From the NCBI GenBank assembly GCA_963805405.1, contig CAWDUC010000020.1, forward strand, positions 124,001-188,000: a DNA stretch of 64,000 nt. The letters are read 5' to 3'. The first letter of the stretch is position 1. Each line of letters begins with the position of its first letter. The stretch comes from JAEUMG01 sp963805405. GTDB taxonomy: Bacteria; Pseudomonadota; Alphaproteobacteria; Rhizobiales; Aestuariivirgaceae. The notes beneath the pieces are model-generated. The model saw only the letters and a list, made by a program, of their open reading frames with translations, did no database searches and was not told the DNA's origin. Shown piece after piece: positions 28,017 to 39,810 of this stretch. A program made the position numbers and the translations under genes.

Positions 28017-28998
28017 GCTTCCCGAAGCTCTTGTCGAAGAAGGCAAGCCAGTTGCCACCCATCACCTTGGCGACGTCGTCTTGCGCGAAGCCTGCCTTCG
28101 CGAGGCCGGCTGCGATCTTGGCGTGATCACGGTTGTCCTTGAACCAGGCGGGTTGCGGCGGGAAACCGGGGCGATCCTTCGAGCCTTCACCGAAATCGAT
28201 CTCCTTGGTCCAGCGGCCGGTGCGCATCCATTCGACAATCGAGTCCGGCTGGTCCTGGCATAGGTCGGAGCCGATGCCCAGATGATCGATGCCGACGAGT
28301 TCAGCGGTTCGCGCCGCCATGGCGCAAAAATCCGCGAGCGTGCAATCCGAGCCACCGTGCAAATGATGCGGATAGAGCGATAGACCGAGCATGCCACCGG
28401 CGGCTGAAAGTTCCTTCAGAACCGTGTCCGACTTGTTGCGCAAGGCCGGGTGCCAGGCTTTGGGATTGGCATGGGTGATGGCGATCGGGCGCTCAGAGGC
28501 GGCGATCGCTTCCAATGTCGAGCGCTCGCCTGAATGCGACATGTCGATCACCAGGCCAACGCGGTTCATCTCGCGCACGACCTGACGCCCCATGCGCGTG
28601 AGGCCGCTGTCCTCGGCTTCGTAGCAGCCGGTACATAGGAGCGACTGGTTATTGTAGCTCAGCTGCATGAAGCGCAAGCCGAGGCTGTGAATGATTTCGA
28701 CAAGCCCGATATCGTCTTCGATCACCGAGCAGTTCTGGGCCCCAAAGAAAATCGCGCAGCGCTTCTCTTTTTGGGCGCGGAGGACATCTTCGCCGGTGCG
28801 GCCCTGCAAGATGAGTTCGGGATAGCGCTCGAACCAGCGATTCCAGCGCTCCATGTTGAGAACCGTTTCGCGGAAGGTCTCGTGATAGCAGATCGTCACA
28901 TGGATGGCCGAGACGCCGCCGGCGGCCAACTCGCGGAAGATCTTTTCCGACCAGTTGCAGTATTGCAGCCCGTCGATGAGGGGAGGGTTCGGGATCAT
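28003..28998 (-). CDS. Membrane dipeptidase-like (peptidase M19) protein with altered metal site
   Basis: This 331-residue protein has the renal-dipeptidase (M19) barrel: IDMSHSGERSTLEAI, ITHANPKAWHPALRNKSD and HLGIGSDLCQDQPDS are typical, and a C-terminal KVMGGNWLAFFDKSF matches the family's GGN.LR end. The N-terminal metal motif, normally DGHxD, reads IDGLQYCNW, and the bridging Glu region reads FFGAQNCS. Three of the five usual zinc ligands therefore appear missing, while the two later histidines are kept. Such proteins occur in rhizobia under the name dipeptidase, but activity is uncertain. The gene is alone on its strand, convergent with the amidase. Confidence 0.8.
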   Translation of the reverse strand: MIPNPPLIDGLQYCNWSEKIFRELAAGGVSAIHVTICYHETFRETVLNMERWNRWFERYPELILQGRTGEDVLRAQKEKRCAIFFGAQNCSVIEDDIGLVEIIHSLGLRFMQLSYNNQSLLCTGCYEAEDSGLTRMGRQVVREMNRVGLVIDMSHSGERSTLEAIAASERPIAITHANPKAWHPALRNKSDTVLKELSAAGGMLGLSLYPHHLHGGSDCTLADFCAMAARTAELVGIDHLGIGSDLCQDQPDSIVEWMRTGRWTKEIDFGEGSKDRPGFPPQPAWFKDNRDHAKIAAGLAKAGFAQDDVAKVMGGNWLAFFDKSFGKLKPA

Positions 28999-29123
28999 CC
29001 GCGGACAAGACCGCTTTGACGCCTAGGCGTCAAGGCCGTGGGCGGCAGGGCGCGCATTGGACTTCGCAGTCGCCATTCGCTAAGACGCGAGCACGTTCAA
29101 CAGGCATCCAGAACAGGCAAAAC

Positions 29124-29777
29124 ATGCTCGATTTCGCAATGGCGCGTGCCCGAATGGTCGAATTGCAATTGCGTCCCAACGCCATCACCGATGCAGGCGT
29201 TCTGGATGCGATGGCTTCGGTCGCGCGGGAAGATTTCGTGCCCGCCGAGCGCCGCAGCCTCGCCTATATGGATGGCGACGTGGCGGTCGCCGGCGGCCGC
29301 TATCTCATGGAGCCGATGGTCTTCGGGCGCTTGCTGCAGCTTGCCGAGATCGGGCCTTCCGACCGGGTGCTCGATATCGGCTGCGCAACGGGTTATGGCG
29401 CCGCCGTGCTCGCCCGTGTGGCCAAGACGGTCGTCGCGATCGACCAGGACAAGCCGCTCGCCGAGGAGGCGGCGCAATTGTTGCGCCAGCAGGGTGCCGG
29501 CAATGTCACGGTCGAAAATCGTCCGCATGCCGATGGCGATGCGGTTCATGGACCCTACGACGCAATCATCCTTGAAGGCCGGGTACCGATCGTCCCTGAG
29601 AAGCTCTTCGAACAGTTGAAGGAAGGCGGCCGGCTCGTCGCCGTGGTCGGAAACGCGGACCTGGCGCGGGCGATGCTCTACCGCCGCAATGGCAGCATTG
29701 GTTCCTACGCGGCATTTGATGCTTCCGTGCAACAGTTGCCGGGTATTGTTGAGCCTAAGCCGGGCTTCGTCTTTTAA
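29124..29777 (+). CDS. pcm: Protein-L-isoaspartate O-methyltransferase family protein
   Basis: This SAM-dependent methyltransferase of 217 residues belongs to the PCMT family. It has the N-terminal ARARMVELQLRPNAITDAGV, FVPAERRSLAYMD, and the SAM-binding motif VLDIGCATGYGAAVLARVA followed by VVAIDQDKPLAEEA. In this alphaproteobacterial subgroup it always sits before tolC, as here (160 bp away), rather than beside surE, so repair of isoaspartyl residues is not certain. ATG 29124 is the first codon of the conserved N-terminus; longer frames upstream are unsupported. Confidence 0.87.
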   Translation: MLDFAMARARMVELQLRPNAITDAGVLDAMASVAREDFVPAERRSLAYMDGDVAVAGGRYLMEPMVFGRLLQLAEIGPSDRVLDIGCATGYGAAVLARVAKTVVAIDQDKPLAEEAAQLLRQQGAGNVTVENRPHADGDAVHGPYDAIILEGRVPIVPEKLFEQLKEGGRLVAVVGNADLARAMLYRRNGSIGSYAAFDASVQQLPGIVEPKPGFVF

Positions 29778-29940
29778 TTGTCTTAGTCCTCCCCAAATTC
29801 TAGCCTTCCGGCGGGGCGCGGGAGCTGGCGGAATAATTGCCATGCCGGGTAGAATTGTGCGTCTATGTCTGTAGGCGTTTGGTAAGCAAAAGCCGGGGAA
29901 TCCTTGCGATTCGATCTGGTTTGAAGAGAGAGGAGTGGCG

Positions 29941-31341
29941 ATGACGCAGCGTGGGCACCTGACCCGGGCCACGATGGCATTGCTGTTCGCCATCCTGCCT
30001 TTGGCCCTATCCAGTCAGGTTGATGCGGATACCCTGCCTGAGGCTTGGTCGGCCGCCTATGAAACCAATCCGTCATTGCGTTCCGCTCGTGCCGGCCAGC
30101 GTGCCACCGATGAAAATGTTCCGCAGGCCCTGTCGGGCTGGCGGCCGCAGGTCGCCGTCCAGGGCGAACTCGGCTGGGAGCACGTCAAGAGCAAGAATGT
30201 GCCGGCAGGCGATGATTTCATCGATTCTGCCGATCAGACCAACCCGGCCTCAATCTCCATCGGTCTGTCGCAGCCGATATTCCGCGGCTTCAAGACCGTC
30301 GAAGGTACGAAGCAAGCGCAGGCGGCTGTACAGGCCGGGCGCCAGGATCTTCTCGCCACCGAGCAGCAAGTGCTGTTCGATGCGACCCAGGCCTATATGG
30401 ATGTCTGGCGCAACCGGCGGGTTGTGTCGCTGCGGCAAAAGAATGTGCAGGTGCTGCAAGAGCAATTGCGTGCAGCGCAGGAGCGCTTCGATGTGGGCGA
30501 GGTGACGCGCACCGACGTCGAACAGGCGCGCGCCCGCTATGCTCTCTCGCAAGCTACGCTCGCCAACGCCCGCGCCGATCTGGCGGCCAGTATCGCGACC
30601 TATACAAGGGTGGTCGGCAAGGCACCGGGGACGCTTAATTACCCCAAGATCGTCAAGCTTCCCAAGCGCCTCGACGAGGCGATCGCCATAGCCAACGAGA
30701 CCAATCCGAACATCCTCGCTGCAGCTTTCGTCGAGGAATTAGCGGAGCATGCCGTCAAGGTGGCGCGCGGCGATTTGCTGCCCGAATTGTCGCTGCAAGG
30801 CTCCGGAACCTATGACGTCGACGATCTGTCGGACGACAAGCCGGTCAGGACCACTGTCTATACCGTGGGTGCCGTGCTCACCGTTCCGCTCTATGAAGCG
30901 GGTCTCGTCTACTCCCAGGTCCGCCAGGCGAAGCAGATTGCCAGCCAGCGGCGCATCCAGGTGATCGAGGTTGCCCGTGCGGTGCGCGAAGTCGTCGTGA
31001 CCGCCTGGAGCGCGCTCGAGGCCGCGCGGCAGACCATCGTCGCCAACAAGTCGCAGGTCTCCGCCAACGTATTGGCGCTTGATGGCGTCAGGCAGGAATA
31101 TCTCGTCGGCTCGCGCACCACCCTCGATGTGCTGGACGCCGAAGCGGAACTCGTCGAATTGCAAGTGCTGCTCGCCGATTCCGAGCGCGACCAAATCCTT
31201 GCGGCTTACCAGCTCGTCTCGTCGATCGGGCGATTGACGGCGCGCAATCTCGAACTCAACGTCCAGTACTATGATCCGATCGAGAATTACCGCGATGTGC
31301 GCGACAAATGGATCGGTACCGGGGTGCAAACCGTCGAATAG
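29941..31341 (+). CDS. tolC: TolC family outer-membrane channel protein
   Basis: This is the outer-membrane channel of type I secretion and RND efflux systems. The 466-residue protein has a signal peptide (ALLFAILPLALSSQVDA), then the two repeated TolC halves: SWRPQ-like SGWRPQVAVQGELGWEH, ISIGLSQPIFRGFKTVEGT, and later TVGAVLTVPLYEAGLVYSQVR, with long heptad-rich helices between. DEYLVGSRTTLDVLDAE-like sequence (QEYLVGSRTTLDVLDAE) is the hallmark second-half motif. GTG 29935 and ATG 29941 both fit; ATG is preferred after GAGAGGAGTGGCG. The place between pcm and popZ is conserved in alphaproteobacteria. Confidence 0.93.
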   Translation: MTQRGHLTRATMALLFAILPLALSSQVDADTLPEAWSAAYETNPSLRSARAGQRATDENVPQALSGWRPQVAVQGELGWEHVKSKNVPAGDDFIDSADQTNPASISIGLSQPIFRGFKTVEGTKQAQAAVQAGRQDLLATEQQVLFDATQAYMDVWRNRRVVSLRQKNVQVLQEQLRAAQERFDVGEVTRTDVEQARARYALSQATLANARADLAASIATYTRVVGKAPGTLNYPKIVKLPKRLDEAIAIANETNPNILAAAFVEELAEHAVKVARGDLLPELSLQGSGTYDVDDLSDDKPVRTTVYTVGAVLTVPLYEAGLVYSQVRQAKQIASQRRIQVIEVARAVREVVVTAWSALEAARQTIVANKSQVSANVLALDGVRQEYLVGSRTTLDVLDAEAELVELQVLLADSERDQILAAYQLVSSIGRLTARNLELNVQYYDPIENYRDVRDKWIGTGVQTVE

Positions 31342-31470
31342 GCTCGCAAAAGCCTGTCGAAAAGCATCGGGCGGGATTGCATAGCAGTTTACGTCGCCGC
31401 ATTCTTTGCGCAATGCTCATGGATTAGCAGGCGGGAGTGATTTCGGCTTGCGGTTGCGTAAGGCGGTGTG

Positions 31471-32275
31471 ATGGGCAAAGTTGAGCTGGCGACACAGCCG
31501 GAGATGGAGACCATACTGGCCTCGATCAAGAAAGCCATTCACGAAGAGACGGGCGGCGCCTTACGGGGTACGATTACCGGAGGCGAGTCTGGCAGGTACT
31601 GTATTCGGTGGGTCGATGCGAGAGATGCGTGTGAGAGTGGGCGAAGAGCCCTCGGCAGATCAAGCCGGGTCCGGAGATTTGTCGGATCTGCGAAGCAAGA
31701 TCACCTCATCGCTCAGCCAGCATGACCCGGCCGAACGCTATGCCGCGCCTTCGCGACCGGCCTCAGCCCAGCGTCCCGGCGGATTTGCCGGAATCCTGAG
31801 CGGCGAGACCCGGCCGCGCGAGCCGCAACATATGCGACGCATTGCCGATCCGATCCGGGAGAATGCCCTCAATCCTCAGCAGCGCGGGAGCACGGGATCA
31901 TTGAGCGAGCATGAGTATCAGAACGCGGCTTCCGGCCGCTATGCGCAGCCTGCCGACTGGGAACGGCAACCGCTTCAGCACCAGCCGCATGAGGCCTATG
32001 GCCTGCCGGCTGAGACGACGCAGATGCGCGAACCGCCGCCGGGCTTGCCTGAACCGATGATGTCGGGCGAAACCAGCGCAGCCGCAAGTGCTGCTTTCGG
32101 GCGCCTGGGCGAGTCGCTATTGACCCGTGCGCTGAACGACCGGCCGATCGAAGACCTGACGCGGGAATTGCTGCGCACCATGATCAAGCAGTGGCTCGAC
32201 GACAATCTTCCGGAGATGGTCGAACGCCTGGTGCGCGAGGAAATCACCCGCGTGGCCCGCCGCGGCGGACGGTAA
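31471..32275 (+). CDS. popZ: PopZ/DUF2497 polar organizing protein, one frameshift
   Basis: PopZ forms polar matrices that anchor the centromere complex. The N-terminus has the conserved short helix PEMETILASIKKAIHEET, and the C-terminus has the DUF2497 helices SLLTRALNDRPIEDLTRELL and TMIKQWLDDNLPEMVERLV. Between them lies a proline-, glutamine- and serine-rich disordered stretch of about 150 residues, as in Caulobacter. The frame breaks near 31593: deleting one base after GGCGAGTCTGGC joins ITGGESG to GTVFGGSMREM. About 267 residues result. The ATG at 31471 is preferred over GTG 31468. Gene order tolC-popZ-valS supports the assignment. Confidence 0.83.
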
Positions 32276-32287
32276 ATTCCGCTTTCT

Positions 32288-32374
32288 CATCGTCATTCCG
32301 GCGAAAGCCGGAATTCGATGACTGACGCAGGCGCTGATGTTCCAGGTGGATCCCGGCGTTCGCCGGGATGACGA
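32288..32374. repeat. Pair of palindromic intergenic repeats
   Basis: Two palindromes lie between popZ and valS: ATTCCGGCGAAAGCCGGAAT (32295-32314) and TCCCGGCGTTCGCCGGGA (about 32350-32368), separated by CAGGTGGA-type spacer sequence. Repeats of this kind, with the flanks CGTCATTCC and GGATGACGA, are scattered through many alphaproteobacterial genomes. They could form hairpins in the transcript and act as a weak terminator. They have no coding content. Confidence 0.75.
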
Positions 32375-32441
32375 AGGCGGTTGAAACCCGCCGGGGGGTG
32401 GTGTTTAAGGCTGCCGACCCCCACCGGATTGACCTGCCAAA

Positions 32442-35118
<2,677 letters not shown>

Positions 35119-35165
35119 ATGAACTCATGGTTCGCGTCCTGCCGCGCGGGCATCTCACCATTCGG

Positions 35166-35567
35166 TCAACGCGAGTTCGGGAAATACTCCGTGTGCGTCT
35201 CACCGGTGCGGCCGTAATAAAGCACGCGCTTGCCGGGAAAGGAGACGAGATATCCCGCACAGCCGGCGACTGCGACCTTGGCGCAGAAGCCCTTGTAGGT
35301 ATAGCCCGGCACGAGGGCCTGGGCCTCGCGGATCGCCGCGCGCACGGCCTCGGCATCGAAGCGCTCGGCGACAGGCGTCGCGGTCTTTGTTGCGTTGAGG
35401 GGCAAGGCCTCTCCGGTCTTGAGATAGTAGGTCGCGGTCGCGGATCGCAGATCGACGGAATAGCCGTCGAAGCCGGCATTGATCAGCATGCCGACGATCT
35501 GCGGGAAGGTCATGCTGCCGGATTCGGCACCTTCGAGGCAGGTTTGGGCAATGTCTTTCCATTCCAT
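35166..35567 (-). CDS. DUF1398 family protein
   Basis: This small protein of 133 residues has the DUF1398 features: a short start MEWKDIAQTCLEGAESGSM, FPQIVGMLINAGFDGYSVD, ATATYYLKTGEALPL and a central YTYKGFCAKVAVAGCAGYLV ending with HTEYFPNSR. Its function is unknown; phage-related envelope proteins and stand-alone bacterial proteins share the fold. It has no signal peptide. It follows the MarR gene by 35 bp on the same strand, so it is likely the target of that regulator. Confidence 0.8.
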   Translation of the reverse strand: MEWKDIAQTCLEGAESGSMTFPQIVGMLINAGFDGYSVDLRSATATYYLKTGEALPLNATKTATPVAERFDAEAVRAAIREAQALVPGYTYKGFCAKVAVAGCAGYLVSFPGKRVLYYGRTGETHTEYFPNSR

Positions 35568-35602
35568 GGCTTAGTCCTTTCTTGCCGGTTGTTGGATGGC
35601 CG

Positions 35603-36064
35603 TCAGTCGACGGGCAGGGATTTGAGCGCGCGTTTCTCGACGATCCCGCGCAGGATGCGGAGCAGGGCGGCGCGATCTTTCACTGTCAGATGCTCGAAAA
35701 ATTCCGCGTCATTAGTATCTGCGAGCGCTGCAAGCCCGGGCACCATGGCCCGGCCGGCGGGCGTCAGTGACAGCGTCTGAGCGCGCCCGTCCTCGGGATC
35801 GGCCGCACGCTTCAGGAGCTTCTTGGCGATCAGGCGGTCGGCGAGTTTCGTAACTCCGCCGCGCGTCATGCCCATGCGCTCGGCGAGCTTGCTGGGGGCG
35901 AGGGCATCGACATCCAGCAATTGCCGCATCAGCACCCATTCCGCGACGGTTACGCCCTGCGCCTCGACCTTGCGCGCGAAGCCTTGCGAAACGTGGTTCG
36001 ACACATAGCGCAGCCAATAGCCGAGATGGGTGGTGAGGTCGGAAGCGGTTTTGGTTCGCGGCAT
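35603..36064 (-). CDS. MarR family transcriptional regulator
   Basis: This winged-helix regulator of 153 residues carries the MarR DNA-binding region VAEWVLMRQLLDVDALAPSK, LAERMGMTRGGVTKLADRLI and the wing KRAADPEDGRAQTLSLTPAG. The ligand is unknown. A perfect 12-bp palindrome sits 15 bases before the start codon, overlapping a likely promoter, so autoregulation and control of the following DUF1398 gene are probable. The start at 36064 gives the normal MarR length. Confidence 0.88.
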   Translation of the reverse strand: MPRTKTASDLTTHLGYWLRYVSNHVSQGFARKVEAQGVTVAEWVLMRQLLDVDALAPSKLAERMGMTRGGVTKLADRLIAKKLLKRAADPEDGRAQTLSLTPAGRAMVPGLAALADTNDAEFFEHLTVKDRAALLRILRGIVEKRALKSLPVD

Positions 36065-36078
36065 GGGCGTCTCACTGA

Positions 36079-36117
36079 TTGACTAGTCAACTACACGGCA
36101 TTTAGTTGCCTTGTCAA
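36079..36117 (-). promoter_or_regulatory. Probable marR promoter with palindromic operator
   Basis: On the minus strand a TTGACA hexamer (36117-36112) is followed after 17 bases by a weak GTAGTT hexamer (36094-36089). The perfect palindrome TTGACTAGTCAA (36079-36090) touches its downstream edge. Palindromes of this TTGA-N-TCAA type are usual MarR binding sites. The site lies 15 bases before the marR start, as expected for autorepression. Not tested here. Confidence 0.6.
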
Positions 36118-36125
36118 GTACTTAT

Positions 36126-36698
36126 TCAGCCCTCCGTGCTTGCAGGTGGAGAGCCATACCTCTGAAGCGTCTGAGCAGCAGTGGGAGTTGAGCCGCTGTC
36201 GGTTTTCGGATTTGAAAGCTGGAGAAGCGACAGTCGGGTCTTGGGCTTAGCTTTTGTAGTCGCTACGAGAACATTGTTACATTGACTTTTCGGAATAGCA
36301 GTCTCGAAATGCGCGTCTTTTCCTCACCGACACCAACCACGCTGTACGCCGTAAGTGACGCAAGTGTGCATGGCTAATTGTGTGAAATCCGAATCACTTG
36401 TTACCAACCATGCCTCGTCGAAACCGTCGCGTGTGAAGCAACTCCATACAATCTATAACCAGTGCGAAGTCTCTAGCATTGGCTGGTTTTCACCGAAGGC
36501 GGAGTTAGTCTCAGGTTGAAAGCAATGATTGCTTGAAGATTTCGGACCAGCCTTGCAATCGCGCAGCATCGCCGTAACCGCGCTTAATGTTTGCCTTGGC
36601 AAGTGCGGTCCAGTTCGGCGAACAATTGCGGCATCAGATTGGAGGTCGGCATTCTCGCAGTCGATGAAGATCGCCAATTTTGGATTTGTCGACGCCAT
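36126..36698 (-). pseudogene. NYN-domain (PIN-like RNase) protein, several frameshifts
   Basis: The start MASTNPKLAIFIDCENADLQ, with its metal-binding FIDCEN, is the first strand of an NYN domain, a PIN-like nuclease fold. Further pieces lie in other frames downstream: NIKRGYGDAARLQGWSEIFK (near 36590-36530), FALVIDCMELLHTR (near 36460) and DEAWLVTSDSDFTQLAMH (near 36420), which supplies the second acidic cluster SDSD. A basic tail ends at 36126. At least four frame changes are needed. With them the protein would be about 190 residues with all catalytic acidic residues present. Base composition is lower in GC than the surroundings. It could be an intact gene spoiled by errors or a decaying acquired gene. 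GGAGGG precedes the ATG. Confidence 0.6.
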
Positions 36699-36780
36699 GC
36701 ACGCCCTCCGTCAGGGCGCGCATACTGCCTGCAATCGGTGAAAATGACGGTAATACGTTACGTCAATTTCTAGCGAACTT

Positions 36781-37179
36781 TCACATCGGCTTGGTGATGA
36801 TCTGCCAGAAGATCGCCAGGGTGCAGAGCCAGCCGACCGCGAAGGCAAGGGTGCGCACGAAGGGCAGGCCGCTGATCGCTCCGAAATAATGAACGACGCG
36901 CGCCCAGAAAAAGATGACCGCGGCGCTGGCCGTCGTGGCATTGGCGGCGCCGGCGAGATTGGCGACGAGCACCACGGCGGCGAAGGGCGCCAGATTCTCG
37001 ATGGCGTTGTAATGCGCCTTTTTCGCCCGCTCGGCCCAGGGCGGGAGCGGGTCCTTGTCGGCGGCGTAGGTGAGCGTCGGCATGATGCCCGACGCCATCA
37101 TCCGCGCCAGAATATAGGGAAGCCAGAGCAGGGCAGTGAAAGCCGCCGTCCAGGCGAGCATCTTCAGATCTGTCGTCAC
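36781..37179 (-). CDS. MAPEG family membrane protein
   Basis: This small integral membrane protein of 132 residues has four hydrophobic segments and the MAPEG features KKAHYNAIENLAPFAAVVLV and FFWARVVHYFGAISG. In eukaryotes the family covers glutathione-dependent membrane enzymes; bacterial homologues such as YecN are of unknown role. It is a single gene on the minus strand with no obvious operon partner. The start at 37179 gives the expected first membrane segment LAWTAAFTALLWLPYILA. Confidence 0.85.
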   Translation of the reverse strand: MTTDLKMLAWTAAFTALLWLPYILARMMASGIMPTLTYAADKDPLPPWAERAKKAHYNAIENLAPFAAVVLVANLAGAANATTASAAVIFFWARVVHYFGAISGLPFVRTLAFAVGWLCTLAIFWQIITKPM

Positions 37180-37354
37180 GATTTTCCCCCCGGGGTTGAT
37201 AGGCCCGAAATCACGCAGGGACGCGACTCACGCGAGCAATCTACCAGTTCCGTGCGCGCGCAGTCTCACAAAGCTGTGCGAAACTGTGATATCTTGACGT
37301 CAGGTCTGGTCATGCAACCGGTTTTTTGGTAGGCTCAACTTTGGAGGGAGGGCC

Positions 37355-37837
37355 ATGAGACTGGCACCGCGCAAGCGCCTGGCGAAAATCCCGCAGCCGA
37401 TACCTGCCAAGCCCAAGCCTGGCGCTGAACAGCAGAATATTGCGATCCTGAAAGAGGCCTATGCGGCGTGGGACGCCTGCAAAGGCTCCGATCCCTCAGT
37501 GTGGACGCGGCTCGTGGCGCCGGCGTTTCTCATGCATTCGCTCGCACAAGGCGCGCCACCCCTCGAATTCACGGCGCGGATCTGCTGTCCGGCCGATCTC
37601 GACCGTTATTTCGCAGGCCTGGCGCGCGACTGGTCGATGAACTTCTTCCGGATCGATCGTTATGTCGCCCAGGGGAACATGGTGGTGGCGATGGGCGAGT
37701 GCTCCTTCACTAACCGCCATACCGGCAAGACCGTCGTGACGCCGAAGCTTGACGTGTTCAAGTTCCTGCACGGCCAGATTGTGGAGGTCTCGGAACTCTA
37801 CGACACGGCGAAAACCATAGCCGCGGCGAGCCCCTGA
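37355..37837 (+). CDS. NTF2-like (SnoaL-type) protein
   Basis: This 160-residue protein has a basic N-terminal extension of about 25 residues and then an NTF2/SnoaL alpha-beta cone: ILKEAYAAWDACKGSDPSVW, FFRIDRYVAQGNMVVAMGEC and FTNRHTGKTVVTPKLDVFKF with QIVEVSELYDT. Such folds act as small isomerases, hydratases or binding proteins; no specific activity can be assigned. It is the first of three NTF2-like domains within 5 kb. A small hairpin (TCCCG/CGGGA) follows the stop. Confidence 0.78.
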   Translation: MRLAPRKRLAKIPQPIPAKPKPGAEQQNIAILKEAYAAWDACKGSDPSVWTRLVAPAFLMHSLAQGAPPLEFTARICCPADLDRYFAGLARDWSMNFFRIDRYVAQGNMVVAMGECSFTNRHTGKTVVTPKLDVFKFLHGQIVEVSELYDTAKTIAAASP

Positions 37838-38100
37838 TCCCGCCTACGGGACAGAAAAAGGAACATTGTCCTGGCCGATGGCCTCTCAAACTGCCTAGGA
37901 AGCCCGTACAGAGGTTTCATGGCTTGAGGGCTGGTGTGGTAGCCCTTTAGCGCGAAGGCCTTTGGTGCCCATCCTGGTCCATTCTAGAGGTATAAAATCA
38001 TAAGTTGCCAGTCTGTTCTTGACTGCAACCTTAGCAGGATCATTGCCCGAAAAGCCCGGCCCGGCCATAGTCGCCCGCTTTCAAGGAGCCTATCCCGATC

Positions 38101-39765
38101 ATGACGACTGCCGATCTGATCATCACCAATGCCAGGGTCCTTACACTCGACGGCAAGCGCTCGCATGCCGAAGCCTTGGCCGTAAATGGAAACCGGATCG
38201 CGGCAGTGGGTTCCAAGGCAGAGATCGCCGCCTGGAAGGGTGCTTCGACGCGGGTGATCGATGCGGCCGGGAATACGGTGATGCCAGGCATCATCGAAAG
38301 CCACATCCACCTCTTTCCCGGCGGTGTCGAACTCGACTCCCTGATGGTCACGGGCATCGAAGGCATCGATGCGCTCACAAAGGCGGTGCGCAGCTACGCC
38401 AAAGACCGCCCGGATGACGCAATCATCGTGGCGAATGGCGCGAATTACACCGCCATCCGGCCGGATTCGACGGTCACCCGGCATGACCTCGACCAGATCC
38501 TCCCCGACCGGCCGTTCATGATGGCCTGCTTCGACCATCATACGGTATGGGCCAATACGGCGGCGCTCAAAGTGGCGGGGCTGCTCAACGGCAAGTCGCT
38601 TCCGCCCGGCAATGAGATCGTGATGGGACCGGATGGGCTCGCAAATGGCGAATTGAAGGAGATCGCCGCTTTCGGACCGCTGTTCGAAATGACGCCGACG
38701 CAAGGCCGCGAAGGGCTCGGCATGGCGACGGGCGAGGGGCCGGTGCCGCCGGCGACTGCGGCGCAGCGCGAGGCCGACAAGGTGGCCCTCAAGCGCGGGC
38801 TCAGCTTTTGCGCCTCGCTCGGCATCACCTCGATCCACAATATGGATGGCAACTGGTACCAGCTCGAATTGCTCGACTCGCTGCGCGGGGAAGGGGCGCT
38901 GACCTCCCGCATCCAAATCCCGTGGCATCAGAAGAACACCATGGCGCTCGAGCAAGTCGACGAAGCGGTCGCGATGCGCGCGCAGTATCAAGGCGACATG
39001 CTCTATTCGGGCCGCGTGAAGATCTTCATCGACGGCGTGCTCGAATCGATGACGGCCTTGATGCTCGACGATTATCCGGGCCATCCCGGCAATCGCGGCC
39101 AGCCCTTGTTCAGTGCCGAAGAACTGAATGCACTGGTGACGCGGGCCGACAAGCATGGATTGCAAATCAGCATCCATGCCATCGGCGATGGCGGCGTCAG
39201 GCGCACGCTCGATGCTTATGAAGCCGCGCGCAAGGCCAATGGCGCGCGCGATTCACGTCACAGGATCGAACATATCGAAGTCATCCATCCGGCCGACATT
39301 CCGCGGTTGAAGCAACTCGGCGTCGTCGCCTCCTTGCAGCCGATCGTCGGCCTTGGCGTTCCCGGCGCGCCGCTCGAACCATGCCTGTCGCGGATCGGCG
39401 ACAAGATGCCCTATGCCTATGCGTGGCAGACCCTGCGCGAGGCCGGGGCGGCAATCGCCTTTTCCTCCGACTGGCCGGTGTCGCCGCTCGATCCCTTCCT
39501 TGGCATGCAGTCGGCGATGACCCGCCGGCCGGCGTTGCCGGGTCTCTCAGAACAGCGCCAGACATTGATGGATACAGTCACGGCCTTCACGCTTGGCGGC
39601 GCCTATACCGAGTTCGCCGAGGACAGGAAGGGCAAGCTTGCCGAGGGCTATCTTGCCGATGTCATCGTGCTCAACGGCAATATCGAAACCACGCCGCCGC
39701 ATGAGATCGCCGAATTGAAGCCGGTGGCGACGGTATCCGACGGGAAAATCGTCTACGAGGCGTAG
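38101..39765 (+). CDS. Amidohydrolase family 3 (YtcJ-like) metal-dependent hydrolase
   Basis: This 554-residue amidohydrolase of the YtcJ/AepA type has an N-terminal beta-sandwich (ADLIITNARVLTLDGKR) and the metal motif MPGIIESHIHLFPGG. Further metal ligands follow in ISIHAIGDGGVRRTLDAYE and RIEHIEVIHPADIPRL, then FSSDWPVSPLDPFLGMQ. It hydrolyses a C-N bond in a cyclic or N-acyl substrate not identifiable from sequence. It is probably cytoplasmic, since no signal peptide is seen. Downstream genes (LuxR, NTF2-like, NTF2-GcvT) lie on the same strand with short gaps, suggesting a pathway module. Confidence 0.87.
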   Translation: MTTADLIITNARVLTLDGKRSHAEALAVNGNRIAAVGSKAEIAAWKGASTRVIDAAGNTVMPGIIESHIHLFPGGVELDSLMVTGIEGIDALTKAVRSYAKDRPDDAIIVANGANYTAIRPDSTVTRHDLDQILPDRPFMMACFDHHTVWANTAALKVAGLLNGKSLPPGNEIVMGPDGLANGELKEIAAFGPLFEMTPTQGREGLGMATGEGPVPPATAAQREADKVALKRGLSFCASLGITSIHNMDGNWYQLELLDSLRGEGALTSRIQIPWHQKNTMALEQVDEAVAMRAQYQGDMLYSGRVKIFIDGVLESMTALMLDDYPGHPGNRGQPLFSAEELNALVTRADKHGLQISIHAIGDGGVRRTLDAYEAARKANGARDSRHRIEHIEVIHPADIPRLKQLGVVASLQPIVGLGVPGAPLEPCLSRIGDKMPYAYAWQTLREAGAAIAFSSDWPVSPLDPFLGMQSAMTRRPALPGLSEQRQTLMDTVTAFTLGGAYTEFAEDRKGKLAEGYLADVIVLNGNIETTPPHEIAELKPVATVSDGKIVYEA

Positions 39766-39810
39766 GCAGGAATCCACCCTGCTTAGCGGGGGTGGGGCCA
39801 GGGTGAGAAT

